DNA of 60,708 bases from Balneolaceae bacterium (GTDB lineage: Bacteria > Bacteroidota > Rhodothermia > Balneolales > Balneolaceae), in the NCBI GenBank assembly GCA_034521495.1, contig JAXHMK010000006.1:1-60708 (forward strand), written 5' to 3'. Below are positions 25,414-35,373 of the stretch, piece after piece. How positions within the stretch are numbered: position 1 is the stretch's first letter; the number at the start of each line of letters is the position of its first letter. The notes under the pieces were generated by a model. The model did not search any database. It saw only the letters and a list, made by a program, of their open reading frames with translations, and was not told where the DNA came from. Position numbers and translations under genes: made by a program.

Positions 25414-26927
25414 AATTTCGGTATTACTTTGGCTTGAAACGGTTGGGCCATGGAGTTGATTTTTCGAATAAGTGTAATTCCGAGAATTAAATCTACACAG
25501 ATCAGTGCCAGAATATGAAACCATATGTATTCTTCAAAAACAAAAAATGTAAAAAGGCCTAATATCATTACGATAAACATAGCACTGAACGACATAGAAA
25601 TGGGTAACACCGGGTTGGATACCGACATGACACTGACTTCTTCGATCTTCTTATAATTTTCGATGCAACTCGTCATAATATAATGCAGAAACACCAGGCA
25701 GATTGTAAGAATACCCAGATGTACCTGTATCATAGCAGGTACTGATTCAATAAAAATTGGCACCAGGATAAACACGATACTCGATCCCGCAAGGCTTACC
25801 AAAATAGCTGCCATAATCCGCTGGGTTACAATCGTTTTCTTTTTAATGGGCATTTGAAGTGAAAGCAGCAGCTCCCGGTTTTCAAAACCAAACATGTTCG
25901 TCAATAATACCATCAGATAGATTATTGGAATAAGAGTTAAGAGTACACCGATGATGTAGGTGGTATTCCCCAATAAAACCACATACGGAACAACAAACAC
26001 ATAAGTAATTAAAAGTTGAAGTTTACTGTATCGGTGATTCCAAACAGTGTAGAAATATTTACCTCCCTCTCTGCCCAGCCATTTCATAAATCGCGATGAA
26101 CTACTGCCGTTTTCAGTACCCGAGCTCGATCTTGGCGGAGAGAGAAGAGAATTCTTTGTTTTAATATGAATGTCTCTGTTTAGTAAAACAGCAAGTATTA
26201 GTAAAAAAACAAGGACTGCCGTTTGTTCAATAATGCCGGTTAGTGACGAACCGATATAGAAAAATATATACCCCGGCAGAAAATAGAGCCAATCTGTTAA
26301 TGTCTGAGCAGCCACTTGCGGAGAACTTAAATAAGGCTGATAATCGACACTGGAGGCAAGCAGAAGGACAAAAATCACCAGGATTAAGGTTGTTCCGCTT
26401 ACATATTTGAATCGGTCAGCCGAAAACTTTCTGAACCTCCATTTAATAGATGTAATCAATCCATAGTTTACCAAAATCAGCAAGAAAACAATAAAATATT
26501 GAATAGCTGTCTGTGCCATGAATCCCAAATAGATCAACCAAAAAACCTGGAAAATGAGATTCAGAGGATGCATAAAACCGGCCAGGTTCAGGTAATGAGT
26601 TAATTTTTTAACAGGCATTCCAAACGAAAGCAGCTTTCGATTTTCGTTGATACGCAGCCGACTAATTTTTGTAAAGAAAACCTGCGTAAACCAAAACGCA
26701 TTTACAAACAGCAGATTTGCAAACAGGTGAACCTCCTCTGTAAGCCAGGGATAGATGCTTTGGAATTGCTCAATATCGGATGTGAAGAGAAGAACAAGAA
26801 TTACCCCAAAAAACTGACCGGTTGCTATAATTATAAAAACAGAATAAAACAGAATCGCCGCCACCTCTATGCCCTGCAGGGAGCGCCACCACAACTTCAG
26901 ATTAAGACTGGAAAATAACTTTAACAT
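25398..26927 (-). CDS. ABC transporter permease-like membrane protein
   Basis: A 509-residue protein with about 11-12 hydrophobic segments and no recognised catalytic motif. The segment GMPVKKLTHYLNLAGF after the second helix and the matching ENRELLLSLQMPIKKKTIV in the second half give the two-fold internal plan of fused ABC-2 or bacitracin-type exporters. It is encoded just before, and overlapping, an ABC ATPase, which makes it the membrane partner. It begins MLKLFSSLNLKLWWRSLQG, a basic cytoplasmic N-terminus. Function beyond export is not deducible. Confidence 0.8.
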   Translation of the reverse strand: MLKLFSSLNLKLWWRSLQGIEVAAILFYSVFIIIATGQFFGVILVLLFTSDIEQFQSIYPWLTEEVHLFANLLFVNAFWFTQVFFTKISRLRINENRKLLSFGMPVKKLTHYLNLAGFMHPLNLIFQVFWLIYLGFMAQTAIQYFIVFLLILVNYGLITSIKWRFRKFSADRFKYVSGTTLILVIFVLLLASSVDYQPYLSSPQVAAQTLTDWLYFLPGYIFFYIGSSLTGIIEQTAVLVFLLILAVLLNRDIHIKTKNSLLSPPRSSSGTENGSSSSRFMKWLGREGGKYFYTVWNHRYSKLQLLITYVFVVPYVVLLGNTTYIIGVLLTLIPIIYLMVLLTNMFGFENRELLLSLQMPIKKKTIVTQRIMAAILVSLAGSSIVFILVPIFIESVPAMIQVHLGILTICLVFLHYIMTSCIENYKKIEEVSVMSVSNPVLPISMSFSAMFIVMILGLFTFFVFEEYIWFHILALICVDLILGITLIRKINSMAQPFQAKVIPKLWNEL

Positions 26928-27045
26928 TAAATTGTGTACTCTGATTTAATCACTTTCTTTGAACCGCTGATTTCTGATATCAGGCCTTTATAATTTACAC
27001 GAAATTGACATTTTAACGGAAGGGCACTACGAACAATTCACGTTT

Positions 27046-28170
27046 TTAAAACCGAAAGCCTGCCATCAAAGAGAAATACCCCGGCCTTTCATCCCCGCTA
27101 AAATTATCTTTAAAAAGTGGAGGAACTCCTACACTATATCTCAACTGGAGAGAAACAGTTGTGCTTTGAATCAAAAAATCTGAACCAATTCCCGCAATAA
27201 GACCGAAATCAACTACATTTGTCACATCATTCAGATCTATCCGGTCCCCGTCATTTTGTACAACTTCTGCATTTGCCCGAAAGGCAGTATAAAATCCACC
27301 TACAATTTTTGGTTTTATCATGCCGGTTAGGTCGTAATGAAATCTTGCCAAAACCGGCACTTCTACATAGTCAAGCAAAACGGTTTCGCCATCAAACCTG
27401 TCAGAGGTTGGATTCAAAAACCCTTTCTGCGTAAAAAAGACACCTGTTTCAATGCCTGTTTTCACAGAGTATGGCAGAACAAAAGGAAGTGTTATTCCGG
27501 CTGATATTCCCATCAAAAAATCTTGTCGCGATTCAGCCGTATAGTCCCCGCCCAGTTTATTTGCGATCCCAATTCCACCCGTAATTCCAATTTTTACTGA
27601 AATGGGCTCTCGCTGGACAACGGTCTCTCCTGGTTCCTCGTCATCAATTTCGCGCTGTAATTCATCCGTGCTTTCCGGTTGCTCCTCAGCTATAGCATCA
27701 GTGGGTGTATCTTCGGGGGTTGACCATTCAAAAGGATCAGATTCATCGGTCACAGCTTCAATTTCCGTCCTTGTAGCGTATTCCAGATTTACAAGCAGAT
27801 CCCGCATGTTCTGATCTGCATAAGCTTGAACGAGGAAATAAACATCATCTGCGATTGCAATATCAACACCGATTCCATTCTCTAATTGTGTGAGATCGAC
27901 AGATACAATCTCCTCATTCAAATCAGGCATTTGAACGTCTTCGGTATTGAGACCGGACGAAAATAGCTGCATTTGAACCCGGTTTATGTTTGGGTGGATC
28001 AGATCGAACGAATCCACCATTTCGGATAGATGATATCGGAGAACATATCCATTCCCATCTCCCCGTTCTGTAATGGAAATACGTTCGAGCTGGGATTGTG
28101 CAGTAACTGAGCAGATACCTAAAATCCCCCAGAAAAAACCCACAAAAAAAGATCTTTTAAGACTAATCAT
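27046..28170 (-). CDS. Secreted outer-membrane beta-barrel protein (PorT-like)
   Basis: From the ATG at 28170 the protein has 374 residues, starting with a signal peptide (MISLKRSFFVGFFWGILGIC... ending near TAQ). Residues about 25-125 are an all-beta region with LERISITERGDGNGYVLRYHL, somewhat AMIN-like. An acidic linker (about 130-185) follows. The C-terminal 185 residues form an outer-membrane barrel with alternating strands and a terminal aromatic residue (LMAGFRF). Proteins of this type are common in Bacteroidota envelopes; the function is unknown. An in-frame start 60 bases upstream is possible but would bury the signal peptide. Confidence 0.8.
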   Translation of the reverse strand: MISLKRSFFVGFFWGILGICSVTAQSQLERISITERGDGNGYVLRYHLSEMVDSFDLIHPNINRVQMQLFSSGLNTEDVQMPDLNEEIVSVDLTQLENGIGVDIAIADDVYFLVQAYADQNMRDLLVNLEYATRTEIEAVTDESDPFEWSTPEDTPTDAIAEEQPESTDELQREIDDEEPGETVVQREPISVKIGITGGIGIANKLGGDYTAESRQDFLMGISAGITLPFVLPYSVKTGIETGVFFTQKGFLNPTSDRFDGETVLLDYVEVPVLARFHYDLTGMIKPKIVGGFYTAFRANAEVVQNDGDRIDLNDVTNVVDFGLIAGIGSDFLIQSTTVSLQLRYSVGVPPLFKDNFSGDERPGYFSLMAGFRF

Positions 28171-28244
28171 AACATTCCGTGACTGGCAATTGACTACCTG
28201 AATGGAACATAGAATATCTGTAAAACTCAACTACTATTTCCGAA

Positions 28245-31073
28245 TCACGGGCCATTCAATATCTCGCTAAGAAATCTGCCTGTATGGCTCTCTTTATTTG
28301 CTGCTATCTCTTCGGGCGTTCCGGTAGCTACAATTTGTCCGCCGCCAAACCCTCCCTCGGGCCCAACATCAATTATCCAGTCGGCCGATTTAATTACATC
28401 CAGGTTATGCTCAATAATGATAACCGAATGACCATTATCAACCAGGTTGTTAAACGATTTAAGGAGCTTTGAGATATCTTCAAAATGGAGGCCGGTGGTC
28501 GGTTCATCAAAAAAGTAGAGTGTTTCATCCGTGTTCGTTTTTGATAAAAACTTTGCCAGCTTCACGCGTTGAGCCTCCCCGCCGGATAGTGTTGTTGCGC
28601 TCTGCCCGAGATTCAGATATCCAAGGCCAACATCTTCCATCGGCTGCAATTTGTTTACGATGCTGGGCTCATCCACAAAAAATTCAATGGCATCGCTGAT
28701 ATTCATCTCAAGTACATCGTGAATATTCTTGCCGCGATATTTTACATGAAGAATATCTTTCCTGTACCGAGTTCCGCCACACTCTTCGCACTGCAATTCA
28801 ATATCGGCCATAAACTGCATCTCAATCTTTTGTACACCCTCACCCTGGCAGGCTTCACACCGGCCGCCCGGCACATTAAACGAAAAGTGACCGGGTTCAT
28901 ATCCCATAATTTTGGACTGCTTGGTATTGGCAAACAGATCGCGGATACCGTCGAACGCTTTGGTATAAGTTGCTGCATTTGAACGCGTAGACCGGCCAAT
29001 CGGACTCTGATCCACCATCTCCACAGCCTCAATATTTTTGATTCCATGGATGCCTTTATTCCGTCCGATTTTCTCTTTCCAGGTGCCCAGTTTATTCTGG
29101 ATAGATCCATATAGCGTATCATGAACCAGGGTCGATTTCCCCGAACCGGATACACCTGTTACACAAACCAGCTTCCCGAGCGGAAACTCAACATCAATAC
29201 TTTTCAGGTTATGTTCGGATGCGCCTTCAACAACAAGTGATTTGCCATTTCCCTTTCGGCGTTTTTCGGGAATTGGAATCTCTTTCTTTCCGCTGAGATA
29301 TTTGCCGGTCAGTGTTTTGGACTCCAGAAGTTCATCATACGAACCGCTAAAAACCACCTCACCGCCATGCGTACCGGCAAATGGACCGATATCAATAATA
29401 TTATCGGCGGATTGAATCATCTCAGGATCGTGCTCCACAACCAGTACTGTATTTCCGATATCTCTCAGGGATTTTAAAATATTGATGAGTCGGTTGTTAT
29501 CCCTGGGATGAAGTCCGATGGTCGGCTCATCCAGAACATACAGACTACCAATGAGGGAGCTGCCCAGTGAATTAGCCAAGCTGATCCGTTGCGATTCACC
29601 CCCGCTGAGGGTATTTGTCAGACGGTTCAGTGTCAGGTAATCCAGTCCTACCTCATCGAGGTATTTAAGGCGTTTGCGAATCTCATATAAAATCTGTCCT
29701 GCCACCTCTTTTTCAAAATCACTGAGCTCTAAATTCTCAAAAAACTCGCGTGCATGGCCGATGGTCATCTCCGTTACCTGCCCGATATGCTGCCCGTTTA
29801 CCTTCACATAAAGTGCATCCTTACGAACCCGATAACCCTCACATTCCGGACATCGGCTGTACCCGCGATACCTGGAATAAAGAACGCGCATGTGGACTTT
29901 ATAAAATTGGCTTTTTACATCCTCAAAAAATCCATAAATACCGCTGTACTCATCTTTACCATGCCAGAGAATCCGTTTGGCATCCTTATCCAGATCTTTA
30001 TAGGGAGTATCAATCGGGATTTTTTCCCGGGCTGCTACTTTTATAAAATCTTTCAAATAAGTACTAAACTTTTGCGAATCAAACGGAGCCACAGCACCGC
30101 CCCGAATGGTTTTATCGGGATCGGGAATAACAAGATCTTCATCAATGCCGGATACTTTTCCAAACCCTTCGCACTCATCGCATGCCCCAAATGGATTGTT
30201 GAATGAGAACATCTGTGGAGATGGTTCCAGGAACTCCATTCCGTCTCTCTCAAACCGTTCACTGTACTTGTACTCCTTTCCCTTTCTAACTTTGATGGAG
30301 CAGCGGTCATTACCTTCGCGAAAAGCTGTTTCAATTGATTCAACAATACGGCTTCGGGTATCATTATCTTTTTTGATGGCAAGACGGTCCACTAACACCC
30401 GGTGTGTATCCGGTTTGATTTTTTCCGGATCATAATCATCTCGCGTCAGATCGATCAACGTTTCATCTTCAATCTGAAGAATTCTTGTCAGCCCCTTTTC
30501 TTTCAATACAGTAAACTGCTCCTCCGGTTTACGTCCCTCTCTCAGCTCAAACGGAAAGAGAACATAGAACTTTGTTTTTTCCTCCAGTTCTTCAAATAGT
30601 TCCTTTATAATAGTGTCAGGCGTGTCTTTGAATACCTCTTTCCCGGAAACAGGCGAGATTGTTTTTCCTACTCTTGCAAAAAGCAGGCGAACATAATCAT
30701 AAATTTCTGTAGTGGTTCCAACCGTTGAACGCGGATTGCTGCTGGTCGTTTTCTGCTGAATAGCCATCGCAGGTGAAATTCCCTGCATAAAATCTACATC
30801 CGGTTTATCCATTCGCTCTAAAAACTGGCGGGCATAGCTGGAAAGACTCTCTACATACCGGCGCTGGCCTTCAGCATAGATTGTGTCAAATGCCAGGCTC
30901 GATTTTCCCGAACCGGATACACCGGTGATTACCGTAAGTTTATTCCGGGGAATCTCAATATCAATATTTTTGAGATTGTGCACCCGGGCACCTTTTACAA
31001 CGATGGGCCGGTCGGTAGCTGAGGAACTGTTTTTTGAGATATTTTTCTGTTTAGAAGAGTCAGTTTTGGGCAT
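28245..31073 (-). CDS. uvrA: UvrABC excinuclease subunit A
   Basis: A 942-residue tandem ABC ATPase that finds bulky DNA lesions and loads UvrB in nucleotide-excision repair. Both nucleotide sites are present: [14 protein letters not shown] (about 51-64) and [14 protein letters not shown] in the second half, each with its LSGGE signature ([10 protein letters not shown] and [10 protein letters not shown]). Zinc-binding clusters [24 protein letters not shown] and CEECGGTR are intact. An N-terminal Ser/Lys-rich extension of about 20 residues precedes the core. It is monocistronic; uvrB and uvrC are not in the window. Confidence 0.98.
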   Translation of the reverse strand: MPKTDSSKQKNISKNSSSATDRPIVVKGARVHNLKNIDIEIPRNKLTVITGVSGSGKSSLAFDTIYAEGQRRYVESLSSYARQFLERMDKPDVDFMQGISPAMAIQQKTTSSNPRSTVGTTTEIYDYVRLLFARVGKTISPVSGKEVFKDTPDTIIKELFEELEEKTKFYVLFPFELREGRKPEEQFTVLKEKGLTRILQIEDETLIDLTRDDYDPEKIKPDTHRVLVDRLAIKKDNDTRSRIVESIETAFREGNDRCSIKVRKGKEYKYSERFERDGMEFLEPSPQMFSFNNPFGACDECEGFGKVSGIDEDLVIPDPDKTIRGGAVAPFDSQKFSTYLKDFIKVAAREKIPIDTPYKDLDKDAKRILWHGKDEYSGIYGFFEDVKSQFYKVHMRVLYSRYRGYSRCPECEGYRVRKDALYVKVNGQHIGQVTEMTIGHAREFFENLELSDFEKEVAGQILYEIRKRLKYLDEVGLDYLTLNRLTNTLSGGESQRISLANSLGSSLIGSLYVLDEPTIGLHPRDNNRLINILKSLRDIGNTVLVVEHDPEMIQSADNIIDIGPFAGTHGGEVVFSGSYDELLESKTLTGKYLSGKKEIPIPEKRRKGNGKSLVVEGASEHNLKSIDVEFPLGKLVCVTGVSGSGKSTLVHDTLYGSIQNKLGTWKEKIGRNKGIHGIKNIEAVEMVDQSPIGRSTRSNAATYTKAFDGIRDLFANTKQSKIMGYEPGHFSFNVPGGRCEACQGEGVQKIEMQFMADIELQCEECGGTRYRKDILHVKYRGKNIHDVLEMNISDAIEFFVDEPSIVNKLQPMEDVGLGYLNLGQSATTLSGGEAQRVKLAKFLSKTNTDETLYFFDEPTTGLHFEDISKLLKSFNNLVDNGHSVIIIEHNLDVIKSADWIIDVGPEGGFGGGQIVATGTPEEIAANKESHTGRFLSEILNGP

Positions 31074-31390
31074 CAGTCGGGTTCAATTCAAAACTTTAAA
31101 AATACAAAAAATGAGAACGAAAATCGTCTTTTTTCCTCTCTGTCGATCTAAAAGAACAGGATACTGAAGTATTGCGTTCTACAGATGGAGAACCTGGCAG
31201 TGCAAATGGAGTTAGTTATTGCCAGAGTTTGGATTTTTGGTTTCAAACGCACCCAATCGTGAACCACACTTTACAACTCTGGCAAAAAGGTCCAGATTTT
31301 TAAATTATCCAGATTGATAAATAGATGAATTTCTGAATACAGCACTCTACCATATCATAACGGCGGTTGACCTTAAAGATAGGTATAGTT

Positions 31391-31424
31391 TGCAGGCTGT
31401 AGTCAGAGGTTTTTACAGCCTGCA
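31391..31424. terminator. Stem-loop in the gap upstream of uvrA
   Basis: TGCAGGCTGTA and TACAGCCTGCA form a perfect 11-bp stem around a 12-base loop, 19 bp past the stop of the 31443-31988 gene. It could terminate that minus-strand transcript although no T-run follows. The rest of the 370-bp gap (31074-31442) shows nothing I recognise. Confidence 0.45.
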
Positions 31425-31442
31425 TGGGCTATTTTATTTGAA

Positions 31443-31988
31443 TCAAAAATAAACGTTCACTCCGATTGCGATACGATTAATATTGTCTGTTTCCACTTCG
31501 TCTGTACTGGTAAGTTTACCGGCTCGAAATTCAAAAAAAGGTTTCAGGTAAGGCAAAATTTCCACATTCGCACCGATAAAGCCATTCCAGTAAAAGTTTC
31601 TCTCTTTAAAACTTAAATCTTGGACATCTGTACTGAGTTTAAATCGTTCATTACCAATACCCACACCCACATAAGGAGAAACCAATTCTATAGAAAAACC
31701 GGCTAAAGCAGCAAATCCAAAGTCATAAACATTAAGATCGCTACTGAAATTGATTCCTTCCCTGCCGATCTGTGTGGTTTCATTAAAATAACTGAAATGT
31801 CCTCTGAGACTCAGATCCAATAATGGCAGATCCTCAAGGATACTTTTTTCAGCTCTGAGTCCAAATCCGCTATTGGGATCTTCATTTCTATATTCGTACG
31901 ATACACCTACAGACCATTGTGCGTTAGCGGTTTCATGGAATGGAATAAAAAGTAGAAGAGCTCCAAAAATGTAGATGAATTTTTTCAT
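31443..31988 (-). CDS. Small outer-membrane beta-barrel protein
   Basis: From the ATG at 31988 the protein has 181 residues: signal peptide MKKFIYIFGALLLFIPFHET, cleaved near NAQ, then about eight amphipathic beta-strands ending in NRIAIGVNVYF, the C-terminal aromatic signature of outer-membrane barrels. The pattern (SYEYRNEDPNSGFGLRAEK, YVGVGIGNERF) is that of OmpA/OmpW-like eight-stranded barrels. The upstream in-frame codons encode a hydrophobic stretch and are probably not translated. It is a single-gene unit in AT-rich surroundings; no specific function can be given. Confidence 0.75.
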   Translation of the reverse strand: MKKFIYIFGALLLFIPFHETANAQWSVGVSYEYRNEDPNSGFGLRAEKSILEDLPLLDLSLRGHFSYFNETTQIGREGINFSSDLNVYDFGFAALAGFSIELVSPYVGVGIGNERFKLSTDVQDLSFKERNFYWNGFIGANVEILPYLKPFFEFRAGKLTSTDEVETDNINRIAIGVNVYF

Positions 31989-32569
31989 GACTATAATTAA
32001 TTGAAATATTAGTAAGAGTAGCAGATAAAGACTTATGACAATAAAAAAGTTCCCCAACATAACACATTTTTAAACTCACTATTCATAATAATGGAGAACT
32101 TTTTTAATAAATTTATCAAAGCTAATTATCATTTGTTAATAGTTGATTATTATATACTTATGAATTTCAATATTTGATATTATTGTAAGGAAGTTTTTTT
32201 CTTCACTTCAATTAATTCTCGATCTCCTATGCTGATTACAGTAATCATCGTATATGAACTCTCATTGTGAGCTAAAACATCAATAAACAGGAGTAGTTTT
32301 GGTAATTATTCTATTCTTCGCCATGTCTATTAAAATTCCACAAAAGATTCACTTCTTTTCCCGTGCCTTCTAATCACAATTCTGCAAGGACTTCACGTCA
32401 TTCAAGCTCTTGAAGGCTGCTTATATTTCTTCAACCAAATAAACTATTGTAATTCCCGGCAGACCCGCTTAAAATAAATGGACAGTTCATTAGTTTATAG
32501 ATTGTTGCTCAGTTAAAATCCCCTTTTTAATTCCACAATCAGAATTTGCGTATTGGAATACACCCTAAT
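31989..32569. other. AT-rich intergenic region
   Basis: This 580-bp gap lies between divergent genes and presumably holds both promoters. I see no RNA gene, no long repeat and no convincing reading frame. Confidence 0.4.
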
Positions 32570-33094
32570 ATGAAATTACGGACCAACTCACCTCTCAGGT
32601 GTATTCTTCAATTTTTTCTGTTGATCTTTTTTCTTTCAGCTTTCTCAGTTGCCAAAACATACGCACAAACCGAAGACACTACCCGCACTGAACAACAAGA
32701 ACTACAGGAGCAGGAACTCCGTGAAAATACCCCCGATAAAAGTGAAACTCCTTACCAGATGGATCTGCTGGAATCAGACATCAACCGATACCAACTTCGT
32801 GATTATGGAAGCAGGAACCGGTTTTACCGGCAGTTGGAATACAAGAAGCCTGAGGATTTTTTAATGCGGGGAGAAGAGGGTTATCAACGATACGGAGAGG
32901 AATGGGAGAGAAAAATCAATGAAGATCTCCTGGCTATTATCCGCGCCACGTTTAAGGAAGACAGCGAAATTATGAAGCTTTGGAAGTCTCTTGCTCCGTT
33001 TTTGTCGTTCGGTATCTGGGAACCGTATGAAGTTCCCATAACTCGAGTAAATTATCCAAGCAAAGTACCTGTGGAAACTGTTGAGGAAGAATAA
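32570..33094 (+). CDS. Secreted protein of unknown function
   Basis: From the ATG at 32570 the protein has 174 residues. A signal peptide (basic MKLRTNSPLR, a hydrophobic core, then a site near KTYAQ) is followed by a low-complexity stretch rich in Glu, Gln and Thr (about 34-58). A charged domain with RYQLRDYGSRNRFYRQLEYK follows, then a hydrophobic segment (SLAPFLSFGIWEPYEVPIT). No cysteine remains in the mature protein. I do not recognise a family. It converges on the FISUMP gene. Confidence 0.7.
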   Translation: MKLRTNSPLRCILQFFLLIFFLSAFSVAKTYAQTEDTTRTEQQELQEQELRENTPDKSETPYQMDLLESDINRYQLRDYGSRNRFYRQLEYKKPEDFLMRGEEGYQRYGEEWERKINEDLLAIIRATFKEDSEIMKLWKSLAPFLSFGIWEPYEVPITRVNYPSKVPVETVEEE

Positions 33095-33120
33095 TTATTG
33101 TTTGGCATCCACTTCGAGCA

Positions 33121-33837
33121 TCATTCTAATATACATCGAACTGGTCTTCCCGTATCCTTCAGAGTAAACATGTACGCCATTGAACCATCTGCATAGAATC
33201 TGAATCCAATTCCCACCTTTTCCGGCAGAGCGGTGGACTCTGCCCTGTTATCTTCAGAAGAAGACCACCAGTCGGCTAATCGTCCCATATATCCAAATTC
33301 CCCGCCATCTTTTACAGCTTGTTTATAACCACCCGGATAACCATTGAAGCCAAAATCATCCGTTCCATTCATATTATCAACCCAGCCATTTCTTGATTTG
33401 AGAAGATCTGCTTCTCCTTTGGTAAAATCATAAAGCTTTTTCCAATCGTCGTAGTCAGGAACCCTGGATCCCTGAGGACATAAGCCTTTTGAGTTTGCCA
33501 CTGTGTGCCAATTATAGTAATACCCATTAGGAGATTTCATCTCAAAATTATAATTGTAATAAGCCCATCTTGAAGTGTTATTATCCTCCCAACTATTTTT
33601 ATTCAGTGCCTGGGCAATTTCATCTCCATTTCTAAATTTTGTTGTCATCAAATTACTTGCCGTCCAATACTGGTCGCCAATTTTAATAACTTCATACATG
33701 TTGCCATCAATATCTGTAATGGATGTTATCTCCTGCTCCTCTTCTGAATCAACCGGATTATTATCACTGCAAGATATGAGCAGGAATATCACTCCGGTGA
33801 GAATTGCTGTCCCCGCGAATACTTTTAACCGTTTCAT
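33121..33837 (-). CDS. FISUMP-domain lipoprotein
   Basis: A 238-residue lipoprotein with lipobox LISC (lipidated C23) and the Fibrobacter succinogenes major paralogous domain from about residue 42 on. Markers are DIDGNMYEVIKIGDQYWTASNL, YYNWHTV, CPQGSRVPDYDDWKKL, WWSSSE and the ending GRPVRC. The domain is common in surface lipoproteins of Bacteroidota and Fibrobacteres, has a C-type-lectin-like look, and has no firm function. A GGAGG sequence lies 8 bases before the ATG, unusual in a genome that otherwise shows few such sites. Confidence 0.9.
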   Translation of the reverse strand: MKRLKVFAGTAILTGVIFLLISCSDNNPVDSEEEQEITSITDIDGNMYEVIKIGDQYWTASNLMTTKFRNGDEIAQALNKNSWEDNNTSRWAYYNYNFEMKSPNGYYYNWHTVANSKGLCPQGSRVPDYDDWKKLYDFTKGEADLLKSRNGWVDNMNGTDDFGFNGYPGGYKQAVKDGGEFGYMGRLADWWSSSEDNRAESTALPEKVGIGFRFYADGSMAYMFTLKDTGRPVRCILE

Positions 33838-34161
33838 TTTTTGCCTCCATCTATTGTTTTTTTGTTATGATGAAGGAGATGAAAAAACAAATATCTCTTG
33901 AGAATCTTTATTTAATTTCGCTACAAAATGATTATAAATCAATCTAAAATATTGAGCTGTCAATTTTCTATTCCCTGAATCGCGAGTCTTAAATTTTGCA
34001 TAAGATAGTTCATCACCGAAATTTTATTTGGGGATAGCCGCGCTACTCTCACTCCGTTCGATTCGCTCAGACACGTCGTCTCCCGTCTCCAAAAAATTTT
34101 AAAAAATTCCCTTCGATTTTGCATATTGATTCAGACCAAAAACAAACACACAAATATTACC
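33838..34161. other. Intergenic region upstream of the oxidoreductase
   Basis: 324 bp between divergent genes. A GC-richer patch at about 34036-34092 stands out from the AT-rich background and may be a repeat remnant. No other element is recognised. Confidence 0.3.
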
Positions 34162-35256
34162 ATGACCAACACTATCTCACGCAAAGACTTTCTTGTACGG
34201 GCCGGATCCGCTGTTGCAGTTTCAGCCATTGGATTTCCATCTATTCTTCTCTCTCAAAACAACGAAAAACTTGGAGTGGCTCTTGTAGGTCTTGGCTACT
34301 ACAGTACAAATTTGCTGGCACCCGGTCTTCAGCAAACAGAACACTGCGAACTTCGAGGAATTGTAACCGGTTCACCCGAAAAAATCCCCGTTTGGCAGGA
34401 AAAGTATAGTATCCCTGATGCGAATGTGTACAATTATGAAAACATGCATGAAATAGCCAATAACGATGATATTGATATTGTTTATATCGTACTGCCAAAT
34501 AATATGCATGCAGAATATTCCATCATTGGCGCAAATGCCGGGAAGCATGTATGGTGTGAAAAACCGATGGCGATGAATGTTGAAGAGTGCCAGGCGATGA
34601 TTGATGCAGCCGAAAAGAATGGTGTGCAACTTGCTATTGGATACCGAATGCAGCATGAGCCGAATACACAAACCATCATCCGGTATGGAGAAGAGCAAAC
34701 GTACGGAGAAATTACAGCAATTCGCTCCAGTGGTGGATTTCGTGCCAACCACGAACCAGATAACTGGCGTGCCGTCAAAGAGATGGGCGGCGGCTCTCTT
34801 TATGATATGGGCGTTTACCCAATGAATGCCGCTCGTTATGCATCCGGAATGGAACCCGTTGCTGTACGTGGAAAACAGTGGTCTGTTCGGGAAGATATAT
34901 ACAGCGATTGCGATGAATACACCGACTTTGAACTTGAATTCCCCGGTGGCTTAATCATGAAGGGCAGCTCCAGTTTTGGTGAGGGCAGCAACTATCTTGA
35001 TATCGACTGTTCTGATGGCTGGTACAGGCTTCGACCGTTTCTATCATACAGTGGTGTGAGAGGAGCAACAAGTGACGGAACTGTGTTGCCACCCGCTGGA
35101 GGGCATCAACAAGCCCGCCAGATGGATGATGATGCTCTTGCCATAAAAAATGGCACAGCACCCATTGCTCCCGGCGAAGAGGGATTACGAGATATCCGAA
35201 TTTTAAGAGCCATTATGGATTCCTCCCGGTTAGACGGGCAGTGGATAAAGTTGTAA
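34162..35256 (+). CDS. Gfo/Idh/MocA family oxidoreductase with exported N-terminus
   Basis: From the ATG at 34162 the protein has 364 residues. A Tat-like leader (SRKDFLVRAGSAVAVSAIGFP) has RK instead of the twin arginine, so export by Tat is likely but not certain. The Rossmann fold starts at GVALVGLGYYS, the family motif EKPMAMN follows, and YDMGVYPMNAARY belongs to the C-terminal alpha/beta domain. Such enzymes oxidise or reduce sugars and derivatives with tightly bound NAD(P). The gene stands alone, convergent with two amidohydrolase genes, so the substrate is unknown. An upstream TTG start would add 12 residues before the leader. Confidence 0.9.
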   Translation: MTNTISRKDFLVRAGSAVAVSAIGFPSILLSQNNEKLGVALVGLGYYSTNLLAPGLQQTEHCELRGIVTGSPEKIPVWQEKYSIPDANVYNYENMHEIANNDDIDIVYIVLPNNMHAEYSIIGANAGKHVWCEKPMAMNVEECQAMIDAAEKNGVQLAIGYRMQHEPNTQTIIRYGEEQTYGEITAIRSSGGFRANHEPDNWRAVKEMGGGSLYDMGVYPMNAARYASGMEPVAVRGKQWSVREDIYSDCDEYTDFELEFPGGLIMKGSSSFGEGSNYLDIDCSDGWYRLRPFLSYSGVRGATSDGTVLPPAGGHQQARQMDDDALAIKNGTAPIAPGEEGLRDIRILRAIMDSSRLDGQWIKL

Positions 35257-35263
35257 TGAATAA

Positions 35264-35360
35264 AGACATGGTATTTTTCTTGCCAATTTAACGCGTTGTC
35301 TCAATATCAAATTTTGGGAAATTTCAAAGCTTTCTGTTAACAAGAAAAAATACCATGTCT
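35264..35360. repeat. Inverted repeat pair between convergent genes
   Basis: AGACATGGTATTTTTCTTG (35264-35282) and its complement with one extra T (35341-35360) bracket 58 bases. The pair lies between the stops of the oxidoreductase and amidohydrolase genes. It may act as a bidirectional terminator or be a BIME-type element. Confidence 0.5.
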
Positions 35361-35373
35361 CTTTAAGATCAAG

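Noticed and set aside
34036-34092. GC-rich patch as an RNA gene
   Set aside because: No stable symmetric fold or tRNA-like features could be traced by eye; it may be a repeat remnant.
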